Source: JABDBE01 sp963817925
Lineage (GTDB): Bacteria; Acidobacteriota; Terriglobia; Terriglobales; Acidobacteriaceae
DNA length: 64,000 nucleotides
Direction: 5' to 3'
NCBI GenBank assembly: GCA_963817925.1
Contig: CAWFQN010000002.1
Span: forward strand, 744,001-808,000
The notes below the pieces were generated by a model. That model was given only the letters and a program-made list of their open reading frames with translations. It did not search any database and was not told the origin of the DNA. The position numbers and the translations under genes are program-made. Of the stretch, positions 1 through 8,940 are shown one piece after another. How positions within the stretch are numbered: position 1 is the first letter of the stretch; every line of letters begins with the position of its first letter.

Positions 1-614
1 GGGACCAGCGAGAAGAAGACCAATGTCACCATGTCACCGGCAAACATGTTGGCGTAGAGACGGATGGTCAGCGACAACACGCGGGCCAGATGGCTTATGA
101 GTTCAATCGGCACCATCAGGGGCGCAAGCGCAGGCATCGGCCCGGCAAAATGTTTCAGATAGGAGATCCCCGCGTGTCTGAATCCCTGAGCCTGGTAGTA
201 AACAAAAGCGCAAATCGCGCAGCCCAATGGGACCACTGGGACCGCGGTAGGCGATTCAAATCCGGGGATCACGCCGATCAGGTTGCAGATCAGGATAAAG
301 AAACCGAGCGCCATCAGAAATGGCGTGAAACCCTCGCTGTGATGACCGATGATTTCGTGACTCTGATCCTGAACGAATCCGTGGGCGCCTTCGAAGATGT
401 GCTGCAGTGCGCCCGGCCTGTCGACCGAAAGCCGGGAACGCACAAGAGCAAATACGATCACCAGGAACATAAATACCAGAAGCTCCATCGCCACCGAATT
501 AGCGATGGGCGCATCCGGATACTTCGGTTCAAGGTGGAGCGTCCGCAGCAGCCCAGTGACTGGGCCGGCGAAAAGATGATTCAGAAACGCTGTAAACCAA
601 AGTTGTTCGTGCAT
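1..614 (-). CDS. atpB: F0F1 ATP synthase subunit a (3' end beyond window)
   Basis: This is the proton-channel subunit a of the membrane F0 sector; it works with the c-ring to convert proton flow into rotation. Reading the minus strand from ATG at 612-614 gives a protein starting MHEQLWFTAFLNHLFAGPV, with several hydrophobic segments. Near the cut end it has the family signature S-L-T-I-R-L-Y-A-N-M-F-A-G, which contains the essential arginine facing the c-ring. About 204 residues are visible and the C-terminus lies beyond position 1. It follows the subunit I gene by 64 bases in the same orientation. No frameshift is seen. Confidence 0.93.
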   Translation of the reverse strand, partial: MHEQLWFTAFLNHLFAGPVTGLLRTLHLEPKYPDAPIANSVAMELLVFMFLVIVFALVRSRLSVDRPGALQHIFEGAHGFVQDQSHEIIGHHSEGFTPFLMALGFFILICNLIGVIPGFESPTAVPVVPLGCAICAFVYYQAQGFRHAGISYLKHFAGPMPALAPLMVPIELISHLARVLSLTIRLYANMFAGDMVTLVFFSLV

Positions 615-678
615 GATCCAGCTTCTAGATATTCGCTCCTAGCTCTTGGCTTTGCCTTCAGACTTTCTGCTGGGGTAC

Positions 679-1104
679 TCAGAATCCGCGCGCCAAAGCC
701 ATGTACAACTCAAAAGCCGCTTCGCACGCGATGCCCCCTACGGGCAGGAACAGGCCCGCAAAGAGCCCATAAAGACTCGCGGGAGAAACACTGAATATAG
801 CATACGCGGCTGCTGCCATCAAAAAGTACCGCACCAGAAATCTAAACACAATTCCACCGCTCGATTGCTTATACGCCGTCTGGGTGGCGCGGTCCGCCAA
901 GGCGCTTACAACCCGCTCCAGCCAATGAAAATTGAGGTATGCGATGGCGCATCCGCAGGCGAACCCGACGGCGACGCGCCAGCCAAAATGTACCCACCCC
1001 GCTCCGCTGAGAAGCAGGGCCAGGGCGATCATGAACCGCGGAATACGCGTCAGCGCGCCCGAGTAGAACGACTCGGCTCGGCTCTCACTGTCGTCGCTCA
1101 TCAT
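679..1104 (-). CDS. atpI: ATP synthase subunit I (AtpI-like assembly protein)
   Basis: This is a 141-residue membrane protein with about four hydrophobic segments and a charged N-terminus (MMSDDSESRAE). Its size, hydropathy and place directly before atpB match the ATP synthase subunit I family, which helps assemble the c-ring. The open frame reaches upstream to 1236, but ATG at 1102-1104 overlaps the stop of the preceding gene as ATGA, the usual form of translational coupling, so I place the start there. The sequence itself is weakly conserved, so assignment leans on context. Confidence 0.8.
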   Translation of the reverse strand: MMSDDSESRAESFYSGALTRIPRFMIALALLLSGAGWVHFGWRVAVGFACGCAIAYLNFHWLERVVSALADRATQTAYKQSSGGIVFRFLVRYFLMAAAAYAIFSVSPASLYGLFAGLFLPVGGIACEAAFELYMALARGF

Positions 1105-1340
1105 GAATTCTTTGAGTCGGAAGAGGTGACCGTGCGGATCAGTTCCACGAAACCGGCAACGATGCCCAGGATCAGCCCAAGCAAATACAGCCAGGTCGTA
1201 TGCAACCAGTGATCCAGAGCCAAACCGATCAGCCATCCCGCGACGGTTGCTGCCGGAAGGGTAAATGCTAACTGGCTATAGTTCGCTAGTTGCACCAACA
1301 TGCTCTTCTTTTCGGGAGGATCGTCTTCGCGGGGAGACAT
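1101..1340 (-). CDS. atpZ: AtpZ/AtpI-type small membrane protein
   Basis: This 79-residue protein has a polar N-terminus and two transmembrane helices separated by a short loop (LDHWLHTTW), typical of the putative F0F1-ATPase gene-1 (AtpZ/AtpQ) family. Members form a small complex with AtpI and have been linked to cation transport and F0 assembly. It begins 11 bases after the nuoN stop, and its own stop overlaps the atpI start as ATGA. It is therefore the junction between the nuo and atp gene sets. Confidence 0.8.
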   Translation of the reverse strand: MSPREDDPPEKKSMLVQLANYSQLAFTLPAATVAGWLIGLALDHWLHTTWLYLLGLILGIVAGFVELIRTVTSSDSKNS

Positions 1341-1351
1341 AGACTACAGCC

Positions 1352-2881
1352 TCAACCGAGGCCCATCGACCAAGTCACGACTCGGATGAATCGCTCGGGG
1401 AAGATGCCGATAATGACAGTAGCGAATGCGGTTACGCCAAGCGCGACCCGCATGGCCACGCTGATAGGCAGCCGGGTTTTATCCAAGGCCTCGCTCATGA
1501 ACATGGCATTCGCGATACGCATGTAGTAATAAAGCCCAAAAACCGCATACAGTACGGCCAGGGACGCCAGAATATAGTGGCCGCTCTCAATCAGGCTCAG
1601 GAAAATAAAATACTTTCCGTAGAAGCCCGCCAGAGGCGGAATCCCCGCGAGGGACAGAAGAAAAATCAGCATCAGGACGGCTTCGGTTGGAGCCCGCGAG
1701 AAAAGTCCGGCAATGTCATCGATCTCGTCGCCAATCACATTTCGCTGCCGCAGCGAAGTCACTACGGCGAAGGCGCCCAGGTTCATGAAAGTGTAGACCA
1801 ATAGATACAGCAGAATTCCCTTGAAGCCGTCGAAGAACGCGGGAGCAGGATAGTCCACCGAAGCCAGCGCGACCAAACCGAGGAGCATGTAACCGACGTG
1901 AGCGATCGAGGAGTAGGCCAGCAGCCGCTTGAGATTGTTCTGCGTGAGGGCCGCCAAATTCGCTCCGGTCATGGTGAGGATCGAAACGCAAATCAGCAAC
2001 GGCACGTACACCGTCCGCAAGGGATACAAGCCCCACAGGAAAATACGCAATAACATTGCCCAGGCCGCAGCCTTCACCGCCACGGACATGAATCCCGTAA
2101 CGCTGGTCGGCGCGCCCTCGTAGGCGTCAGGCAGCCATTGATGAAACGGGATGGCGGCAATCTTGAAAAACAATCCGGTCGCCGTGGTCAGCAGCGCAAT
2201 CACAGCCACAGGACTGACATGATTCGCGTTCTGGGCCATCTGTATTGTGAGCGCCTGCCTGATGTTCCCCAGATCCGTGGAGCCGGTGAGCCCGTACAAA
2301 AGAGATAACCCGTAAGCAAAGATTCCCGACGAGAACGCTCCCAGCAACAAATACTTCAACGCCGCCTCATTCGAGCGCCGATCGCTGCGCAAAAATCCAA
2401 CCATCACGTAGGTGGAGATGGCCATCAGCTCAAGGCCAATGAAGATGAGCACAATATCGAAGCCCGAGGCCATGCACATCATGCCCACGACCGAAAACAG
2501 GACCAGCGCGTAAAACTCGCCGTGGTTTTCATGCTCGATCTCGAGGTAGCGCACGGAGATCAAGATCGACAGGGCGGCTCCACCGAGAAAAAGGTAGTAG
2601 AAATAGATCGAGAAGTGATCGAGCACCATGGAGTGCACGAACGCGACTTCAAGCGAACGCCCAACCTTTGCGGCTTCGAATTGCGCGTACTGGATTTTCA
2701 GTACTCCGGCCGCGGAGAAAAGAATGCCCATTAACGCGGTTACCGAATTCGTCCACTTCCACTCCGGCGGGATCATCAGGTCGATCAGCAGAATGCCCAG
2801 CGCGAACACCGTGAGCATGACGATGGGAAGGGACAGCAGATAGTCGGTGCCGGTGAAGTATTGTGATGGCATGCCAGGCAC
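1352..2881 (-). CDS. nuoN: NADH-quinone oxidoreductase subunit N
   Basis: This is a 509-residue antiporter-like proton-pumping subunit of the complex I membrane arm. It is almost entirely hydrophobic, with about 14 helices, and carries the Mrp-antiporter-type core, including the KIAAIPFHQWLPDAYEGAP loop and the LKRLLAYSSIAHVGYM segment with its conserved lysine and histidine. It starts with GTG at 2881, directly after the nuoM stop; a purine-rich GGGGAAG lies at good spacing before it. ATG at 2872 is the alternative. It is followed after 11 bases by atpZ. Confidence 0.96.
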   Translation of the reverse strand: MPGMPSQYFTGTDYLLSLPIVMLTVFALGILLIDLMIPPEWKWTNSVTALMGILFSAAGVLKIQYAQFEAAKVGRSLEVAFVHSMVLDHFSIYFYYLFLGGAALSILISVRYLEIEHENHGEFYALVLFSVVGMMCMASGFDIVLIFIGLELMAISTYVMVGFLRSDRRSNEAALKYLLLGAFSSGIFAYGLSLLYGLTGSTDLGNIRQALTIQMAQNANHVSPVAVIALLTTATGLFFKIAAIPFHQWLPDAYEGAPTSVTGFMSVAVKAAAWAMLLRIFLWGLYPLRTVYVPLLICVSILTMTGANLAALTQNNLKRLLAYSSIAHVGYMLLGLVALASVDYPAPAFFDGFKGILLYLLVYTFMNLGAFAVVTSLRQRNVIGDEIDDIAGLFSRAPTEAVLMLIFLLSLAGIPPLAGFYGKYFIFLSLIESGHYILASLAVLYAVFGLYYYMRIANAMFMSEALDKTRLPISVAMRVALGVTAFATVIIGIFPERFIRVVTWSMGLG

Positions 2882-4513
2882 TTATTTCTTCCCCTTTGCG
2901 ATGTCGGAAGCACCTGGGACGGCAACCGCTGCCGTAAGCGGTTCTCGCGGCTGGGCGGACGCATTCACTGGCCCGCCGATGCCCGGGTAGTCGGGCCGGA
3001 CAGTAAGCACGAGTTGGTTCACGGGTTGCTGCAGGATCTGGAAGAAGGGTTTGGGGTACAGCCCGATCCAGAAAGCCATGATCAGCAGCGGAGCGAAAGT
3101 GAGGACTTCGCGCGGCGTCAGGTCATGCAGTTTCTCGTTCTTGGGATTGGTCACGGTTCCAAAGAATACTCTCTGGTACAGCCACAGCAGGTAAGCCGCT
3201 GCAAGAATCACACCGGGCACAGCCCACGCCGCCCACTTCCAATTCTCCATGAACGTACCCTGCAGGATGGTGAACTCGCCCACGAAGCCGTTCAGCAGCG
3301 GCAGTCCCATGGAAGACAGGAACATGATCATGGTGATCGTGGCGTAGAGCGGCATTACGTTCGAAATGCCTCCGTACTCGGAAATCTCGCGCGTGTGTCT
3401 CCGTTCGTAGAGGATGCCGACGATCAAGAAGAGCGCACCGGTCGAGATGCCGTGGTTGATTTGTTGCAGCACCGACCCGCTCAGTCCCGCCGGATTCAGG
3501 GCAAAGATCCCTAGCGTGCAAAAACCCAAGTGGCTCACGGACGAGTAGGCCACGAGTTTTTTCATGTCCTTCTGCATCAGCGAAACTAATGCGCCGTAGA
3601 TGATTCCGATAATGGACAGAAAAATCATCCAGAAGCGCACCTTGGGATGCATCACGACGTCAGGGAAAAAGGGGAGGGCAAATCGAATAAAACCGTACGT
3701 CCCCATTTTCAACAGAACGCCGGCCAGGATGACTGAGCCCGCGGTGGGCGCCTCCACGTGGGCATCCGGCAGCCAGGTGTGGAACGGAAACATCGGCACC
3801 TTGATCGCGAATGCGACGAAGAATGCCAGGAACAGCAGAATCGCAAACGTTGAACCGTATGCCGGGTCGTGGAAAATATGTGGCGCGGTTTTATAAAGCG
3901 CCTGAATGCTGAAGGTGTACTGCCCGGTCTGGCGAAAGTTGTAGAAATACAGAAACAGGACGGACAGCAGCATCAGCACTGAACCCAGCAAAGTGTACAG
4001 GAAGAATTTGATCGCGGCATAAAGTTTGCGCGGACCGCCCCAGATGCCGATCAGCAAATACATCGGTACCAGCATGGCTTCCCAGAAAACGAAGAACAGG
4101 AAGAAATCGAGCGCCATGAAGACGCCAAGCATTCCCGTCTGCAGTACCAGAAACCAAATGTAGTATTCCTTCACCCGGTTCTCGATGGCGCTCCAGGACG
4201 AGAGGATGGAAATCCATCCCAGGAGCGTGGTGAGCATGATCAGCAGAAAAGAAATGCCGTCGATTCCGAGCACGTATCCCGCGCCGATGGACGGAATCCA
4301 ATTGTTGGGTACGCCCTCCATGAACTTGAATCCCGGCTCGTAGCGCTGCGCCCAGAACCACGGCACCAGAGGGATCGAGACCAAGAGGCCGGCCAAAGCG
4401 AAAATGTTCGCAATCCAGCGAATGGCGTCTTTTTGCTCCTTCGGAACAAACATGAGCAAGAGAGCGCCAGCGAGTGGCGTAAATAAAATGATCGAGAGAA
4501 TATGGCTTTGCAT
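2882..4513 (-). CDS. nuoM: NADH-quinone oxidoreductase subunit M
   Basis: This is a 543-residue antiporter-like subunit of the complex I membrane arm. Family motifs include the MFPFHTWLPDAHVEAPTAGS loop and MQKDMKKLVAYSSVSHLGF, which carry lysines of the proton-transfer path. The N-terminal helix is followed by the conserved GIDGISF segment. A C-terminal polar tail of about 35 residues ends in GKK. The gene abuts nuoN without a gap, and 59 bases separate it from nuoL. Its length is typical of bacterial NuoM. Confidence 0.97.
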   Translation of the reverse strand: MQSHILSIILFTPLAGALLLMFVPKEQKDAIRWIANIFALAGLLVSIPLVPWFWAQRYEPGFKFMEGVPNNWIPSIGAGYVLGIDGISFLLIMLTTLLGWISILSSWSAIENRVKEYYIWFLVLQTGMLGVFMALDFFLFFVFWEAMLVPMYLLIGIWGGPRKLYAAIKFFLYTLLGSVLMLLSVLFLYFYNFRQTGQYTFSIQALYKTAPHIFHDPAYGSTFAILLFLAFFVAFAIKVPMFPFHTWLPDAHVEAPTAGSVILAGVLLKMGTYGFIRFALPFFPDVVMHPKVRFWMIFLSIIGIIYGALVSLMQKDMKKLVAYSSVSHLGFCTLGIFALNPAGLSGSVLQQINHGISTGALFLIVGILYERRHTREISEYGGISNVMPLYATITMIMFLSSMGLPLLNGFVGEFTILQGTFMENWKWAAWAVPGVILAAAYLLWLYQRVFFGTVTNPKNEKLHDLTPREVLTFAPLLIMAFWIGLYPKPFFQILQQPVNQLVLTVRPDYPGIGGPVNASAQPREPLTAAVAVPGASDIAKGKK

Positions 4514-4572
4514 TTTTGTCCATTACGCGGGCAAGGGCGCCCGCGCCACACCATCACTAGTCACACAATCAG

Positions 4573-6702
4573 TCATCGCCATGCATAATAGGCGACAAAT
4601 CCTACTAACCCCATCACCATTACCAACGCGTACCACTGCACCAGACCCCACTCGAGTAACCGCACCGGGTATGACAACATCCGTGACAGTATGGCGGGAC
4701 CATTGACCAGGACACCGTCGATGATCCATTTATCCCACCAACTCGAAAGGGTCCCAAAGGCACGCGTGGCCCATCCCGTTCCGTTAACGATCCCGTCGAT
4801 GACGTGCGAGTCGAACCATGACGACGCTTCGCCCAAGCCCATTACGCCCAGGCGCACATCTCCTACTTTGCGGCGGCCGGTGAAAGCATAGTCGTAGCCT
4901 TCGTCGACGTAGTACTTGTTATAGAGCACGTCATACAGTGGCGGTGCCGAAGCCGCAATGGGTTCGACGTAACCCTTGTCAGCGTTTCGATACGCCCGCC
5001 AAGCCATGCCCCAACCAATCACCGCCGCACCGACCGAAAGAAACATCAGTCCATATTCAATTGGGCTCGTATGTTCCTCTTCCCTCTCGCCAGCCGCCAA
5101 CTGAGCGGTCTTCCCTTCTTCTTGGAAGACTTTCCCTTCGCGGGCAAAAACCGGATCCAGGAACTTGGCAAAATGATCGGACCCGCCGATACTATGCGGC
5201 CACCCGAGCCACCCGGCGCCGGCGGCACAGACTGCCAGAATTACCAACGGCACCGTCATCGACTTCGGAGATTCATGGATGTGGTGCTCGACCTCATGAC
5301 TCATCCGCGGTCGGCCATGGAAAGTCAGGAACATCAGCCGGAACATGTAGAAGGCGGTCATCAATGCCGTGATGAATCCGATGAACCAGAGCAGACGATA
5401 GGCGCCGCCTTCGGAAGACCATGCCTGCCAGAGAATCTCGTCTTTCGAGAAGAACCCCGCGAACGGTGGGATTCCGGCAATCGCGAAAGTCGCAATGAAC
5501 ATGGTCCAATGCGTGATGGGGATGCGCTTATGCAGATCTCCCATATTGCGCATGTCCTGCTCACCACTCATGGCGTGAATTACCGATCCTGATCCGAGGA
5601 ATAGCAGCGCCTTGAAAAAAGCGTGTGTAAACACGTGGAAGACGCCTGCGGAAAATGCGCCCACGCCCAGCGCGAGAAACATGTATCCCAGTTGCGACAC
5701 CGTGGAATATGCCAGCACGCGCTTGATGTCGTTCTGCACCAGGCCAATCGATGCAGCGAAGATCGCAGTCAGCGCGCCGATGATCGCTACTGTCTTCATC
5801 GAAGTTGGCGCAAGCACGAACAAGGCGTTCGACCGTGCCACCATGTACACTCCCGCGGTCACCATGGTCGCGGCATGGATCAGCGCGGAAACTGGCGTCG
5901 GGCCTTCCATGGCATCGGGCAACCAAACGTAGAGCGGAATCTGCGCCGATTTTCCGCAGGCGCCGACGAACAAGAGCAGGGTCGCGGCCGTAATGATGGG
6001 ATCGCCAATGGCAAAGTGTCCGCTACGGGCCAGATGTGTAACGTCCGTGAATCGCAGCGATCCGAAGTACCAGGCGATGGTGAACATGCCGAGCAGGAAA
6101 CCAGCATCGCCAATGCGGTTCACGATGAATGCTTTATTAGCCGCGGTGCTGGCGGAATGGCGATGGAAATAGAATCCGATCAGCAAATACGAGCACAGGC
6201 CAACGCCCTCCCAGCCCACGAACATCAGCGCGTAATTGTTCGCCAAAATCAATGTGAGCATGGAAAACATGAACAGGTTGAGGTATCCGAAGAAACGGTA
6301 ATACCCGTGTTCGTGCGCCATGTAGCCGGTCGAGTAAATGTGGATAAGCGCTCCAACGCCGGTTACAAAAAGCAGCCAAATGCTGGAGAGCGGATCGAGG
6401 AGGAAGCCCACGTCGGCCTGAAACGGCGCGGGATTCCCGTCGCGCATCACGTAGTTCATTTGGCCGGTGTCGGTTCCCAACCAGGTGTAGACAATGGTTT
6501 GGTAGGGCTTGCCGGGCTTATCGTGAGCGTAATCCGTGTATTGCCAAACCGCGCCACAAGCGAACAGGAACGCAAGGATCACCACACCGACGCAGACAGC
6601 GTTGATGGTCGTCTTCTGCAGCTTGCGGCCAAAGAAGAACATCATCGCGGCACCGAAAGCCGGCAGGAGAGGAATCAGCCAGATGTGATCTAGGAAAAAC
6701 AT
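4573..6702 (-). CDS. nuoL: NADH-quinone oxidoreductase subunit L
   Basis: This is the 709-residue distal antiporter-like subunit of complex I, carrying the long lateral helix that runs along NuoM and NuoN. Signature segments are VGWEGVGLCSYLLIGFY, GKSAQIPLYVWLPDAMEGPT and VQNDIKRVLAYSTVSQLGYM. The C-terminal third has an extra cytoplasmic or periplasmic polar stretch before the final helices, consistent with the lateral helix and its anchor. The start ATG follows a 55-base spacer after nuoK that contains short degenerate repeats. Confidence 0.97.
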   Translation of the reverse strand: MFFLDHIWLIPLLPAFGAAMMFFFGRKLQKTTINAVCVGVVILAFLFACGAVWQYTDYAHDKPGKPYQTIVYTWLGTDTGQMNYVMRDGNPAPFQADVGFLLDPLSSIWLLFVTGVGALIHIYSTGYMAHEHGYYRFFGYLNLFMFSMLTLILANNYALMFVGWEGVGLCSYLLIGFYFHRHSASTAANKAFIVNRIGDAGFLLGMFTIAWYFGSLRFTDVTHLARSGHFAIGDPIITAATLLLFVGACGKSAQIPLYVWLPDAMEGPTPVSALIHAATMVTAGVYMVARSNALFVLAPTSMKTVAIIGALTAIFAASIGLVQNDIKRVLAYSTVSQLGYMFLALGVGAFSAGVFHVFTHAFFKALLFLGSGSVIHAMSGEQDMRNMGDLHKRIPITHWTMFIATFAIAGIPPFAGFFSKDEILWQAWSSEGGAYRLLWFIGFITALMTAFYMFRLMFLTFHGRPRMSHEVEHHIHESPKSMTVPLVILAVCAAGAGWLGWPHSIGGSDHFAKFLDPVFAREGKVFQEEGKTAQLAAGEREEEHTSPIEYGLMFLSVGAAVIGWGMAWRAYRNADKGYVEPIAASAPPLYDVLYNKYYVDEGYDYAFTGRRKVGDVRLGVMGLGEASSWFDSHVIDGIVNGTGWATRAFGTLSSWWDKWIIDGVLVNGPAILSRMLSYPVRLLEWGLVQWYALVMVMGLVGFVAYYAWR

Positions 6703-6757
6703 GTCGTTGGTCGTTGGCCGTTAGTCGTTAGCTTACTGCTCCTCGCCCGTAGGGCTT
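6703..6757. repeat. short degenerate repeats between nuoK and nuoL
   Basis: The spacer holds near-copies of a GTCGTTAGC/GTCGTTGGCC unit (positions about 6706-6731). It has no start codon or ribosome site of its own. Comparable low-complexity spacers sit at 7064-7124 and 11227-11275 in the same operon. Confidence 0.5.
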
Positions 6758-7063
6758 CTACCATTTCAATAGATCCACTTCGTCCACATTCACCGTCTCT
6801 TTGTTTCGGAAAAAAGCGATCAAGATTCCCAAGCCTACCGCCGCTTCGGCTGCTGCGTCGGTGATCACGAAAATCGCAAACACCTGCCCGTTTAGTCCCC
6901 ATAGCCGAGAGAACGCCACCAGGTTCAGGTTCACTGCGTTCAGAATCAGTTCGATCGACATCAGAACGATGACCACGTTGCGGCGGGTCAACACGCCGAT
7001 CACGCCCAGGATAAACAGAGCCGCGGCCACAACGAGATAATGAAGAGTGCCAATTGGAGCCAT
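6758..7063 (-). CDS. nuoK: NADH-quinone oxidoreductase subunit K
   Basis: This is a 101-residue, three-helix membrane subunit homologous to MrpC. It contains the family pattern V-L-M-S-I-E-L-I-L-N-A-V-N-L-N with the buried glutamate of the proton path, followed by D-A-A-A-E-A-A-V-G-L with the second conserved acidic residues. The length matches the family exactly. It sits between nuoJ and nuoL with repeat-bearing spacers on both sides. Confidence 0.97.
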   Translation of the reverse strand: MAPIGTLHYLVVAAALFILGVIGVLTRRNVVIVLMSIELILNAVNLNLVAFSRLWGLNGQVFAIFVITDAAAEAAVGLGILIAFFRNKETVNVDEVDLLKW

Positions 7064-7124
7064 AAAGAGCTTCTAGCTTCCAGCTTCTGGCCTTTAGCTA
7101 GGAGCCAGAAGCTAGCAGCTGTTT
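7064..7124. repeat. inverted repeat in the nuoJ-nuoK spacer
   Basis: A 10-base perfect inverted repeat (AGCTTCTGGC at 7082-7091, GCCAGAAGCT at 7104-7113) is embedded in several copies of an AGCTTCTAGC-like unit. It could form a hairpin in the operon mRNA. There is no T-run, so a terminator is unlikely. Confidence 0.6.
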
Positions 7125-7658
7125 TCAAATTCTTTTCTTCGCCATCACCACTGCGCCAATAATCGCCACCAGCAGCAGGAGCGACGCGATCTCAAACGCG
7201 AACATATATTGCCCGTAAAGCATGACGCCGATTTGCTGCGTGTTGCTGCTCTCAATCGGTTGAGCAATGCGGTACGGAAACAAGGCTTTGCCCTTCACGT
7301 ACACCACTACGAACAGTGCGCCAAGGGCGACGGCAGCAAGGAGCCCAACCACCCATTGCTTATTGAATTGCTCTTCTCTCTGGGAGCGTTCAATGTTCAC
7401 CAGCATGATCACAAACAGGAAGAGCACCATGATGCCGCCCGCATAAAGAATGATCTGAACGCCGGCGACGAACGGCGCATAGAGCATCAAGTAAAGCCCG
7501 GCTTGCGCCAGCAGGCCGAAAATCAGCGCCAGTGCGGAATGCACCGGGTTTTTGCGAGTGATCACGAAAACGCCGCTCAGCAAGGTAAGGCCGGACAAGA
7601 AATAAAAGAAGAACGTCGTGGCTACGGGCTGCATGCCGGGTTGGACCACTTGCTGCAT
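7125..7658 (-). CDS. nuoJ: NADH-quinone oxidoreductase subunit J
   Basis: This is a 177-residue membrane subunit with five hydrophobic segments. The third helix region (QIILYAGGIMVLFLFVIMLV) is the characteristic NuoJ/ND6 stretch with its pi-bulge glycines, and NPVHSALALI near the N-terminus is also conserved. It starts one base after the nuoH stop, so the two are probably translationally coupled. The C-terminus ends in a short basic tail (AKKRI). Confidence 0.95.
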   Translation of the reverse strand: MQQVVQPGMQPVATTFFFYFLSGLTLLSGVFVITRKNPVHSALALIFGLLAQAGLYLMLYAPFVAGVQIILYAGGIMVLFLFVIMLVNIERSQREEQFNKQWVVGLLAAVALGALFVVVYVKGKALFPYRIAQPIESSNTQQIGVMLYGQYMFAFEIASLLLLVAIIGAVVMAKKRI

Positions 7659-7659
7659 A

Positions 7660-8940
7660 CTAGAGCACGACTCCCAAAATAGCGGTCAGAATGAGAACAG
7701 CAATTCCGATGGGCAACAGCACCTTCCATCCAACTTTCATGAGCTGATCGAAGCGGTAGCGCGGGAACGTGGCGCGATACCAGATATAGAGATACATGAA
7801 GCCAGCCACCTTTGCGACGAACCAGAAGATGTCCTGAATGCGATCGCGCACCGGAGGTGCAAACAATATCAGTCCGATCAAACCCAGAACGGCTCCGAAT
7901 CCTGCCAGGCCAATCGTTTGAACGCGGAAGTAAGGATGCTTCGGCATTCGACGAACGCCGACGAAAGCGATGGCCGCAAGTGCCAGGAAAGTCAATCCCG
8001 GAAATAAGGAGAACACAAGATCCCAGGTGTCACCAGTCAGCGTGTTGGGAAAGGGCCGGTACCATCCGCCGAGCCACAGAGTCACGGCAATCGACGACAC
8101 CGCAATCATCGCCGCATACTCGCCAAGCATGAAGAGCGACCAGCGCAGGCCGCTATATTCGGTGTGGAAGCCAGCGGTCAGTTCCGACTCTGCTTCCGGC
8201 AAATCAAACGGCGCACGGTTCGTCTCCGCAACCATGGCGATGGCAAAAATGCCGAATGCAATAAAGCCTAAGGGAAAAAACTTGAACAGGAACCAGACAT
8301 GCTGCTCTTGCTGCGCTTGGACGATACCAATCATGCTCAACGTTCCTGTTCCCGATGTGCCCACGCCAACGCCATAAGGCCCGAGCCCGTGCAGGCTGGT
8401 CATCAAAATGGCAGAAACCACGGCCATTCCCATGGCTACTTCGTAGGAAACCATCTGAGCGCTGGATCGGAGCGCGCCGATCAGCGGGTAATGCGAATTC
8501 GACGCCCAGCCTGCCATCACGATCCCCAACACGCTCAGCGAAGAAACACCGAGCATGAATAAGATACCGATGTTCAAATCCGTAATCGCGTGAGTAGGAC
8601 CGAAAGGAACGACGATGTAGACAGCAAACGAGGCGCACAGAATGATCAGCGGCGCGATCCAAAAGACAAACTTGTCAGCCTCGGCCGGAATGATGTCTTC
8701 TTTGGTCATCAGCTTGATCGCGTCGGCAATCGGTTGCAGCAAGCCGTGCGGTCCGACCCGCATGGGGCCGAGGCGAATCTGAAAATGCGCCAGAGCTTTA
8801 CGCTCCAGCCAGTTCATCGCCATGACCGCAACCGAGATTCCACCAAAAACCACCAGAATGTAGACGGTGGCCCAAAACACATTACCCGCTTGCCCGGGGG
8901 TCGTGTTGCTGCTGAGATAGGAGGTAATGTAGTTGAGCAT
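7660..8940 (-). CDS. nuoH: NADH-quinone oxidoreductase subunit H
   Basis: This is the quinone-channel subunit linking the peripheral and membrane arms. Conserved blocks are ERKALAHFQIRLGPMRVGP, DAIKLMTKEDIIP and NRAPFDLPEAESELTAGFHTEYSG, which carry the E-channel glutamates. At 426 residues it is about 60-100 longer than common NuoH. The extra sequence lies between GGWYRPF (about residue 292) and the final conserved WYRATFPRYRFDQLM block, and encodes what looks like additional membrane helices. Its start overlaps the nuoD stop as TGATG. Confidence 0.96.
   Translation of the reverse strand: MLNYITSYLSSNTTPGQAGNVFWATVYILVVFGGISVAVMAMNWLERKALAHFQIRLGPMRVGPHGLLQPIADAIKLMTKEDIIPAEADKFVFWIAPLIILCASFAVYIVVPFGPTHAITDLNIGILFMLGVSSLSVLGIVMAGWASNSHYPLIGALRSSAQMVSYEVAMGMAVVSAILMTSLHGLGPYGVGVGTSGTGTLSMIGIVQAQQEQHVWFLFKFFPLGFIAFGIFAIAMVAETNRAPFDLPEAESELTAGFHTEYSGLRWSLFMLGEYAAMIAVSSIAVTLWLGGWYRPFPNTLTGDTWDLVFSLFPGLTFLALAAIAFVGVRRMPKHPYFRVQTIGLAGFGAVLGLIGLILFAPPVRDRIQDIFWFVAKVAGFMYLYIWYRATFPRYRFDQLMKVGWKVLLPIGIAVLILTAILGVVL

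Noticed and set aside
679..1236. longer 185-codon version of AtpI
   Set aside because: The first 44 codons overlap atpZ in another frame and have no membrane or family character; the ATGA start at 1104 is better.
5623..6693. 356-codon plus-strand open frame inside nuoL
   Set aside because: It is antisense to clear NuoL motifs and is rich in His/Arg/Gln with no domain pattern.
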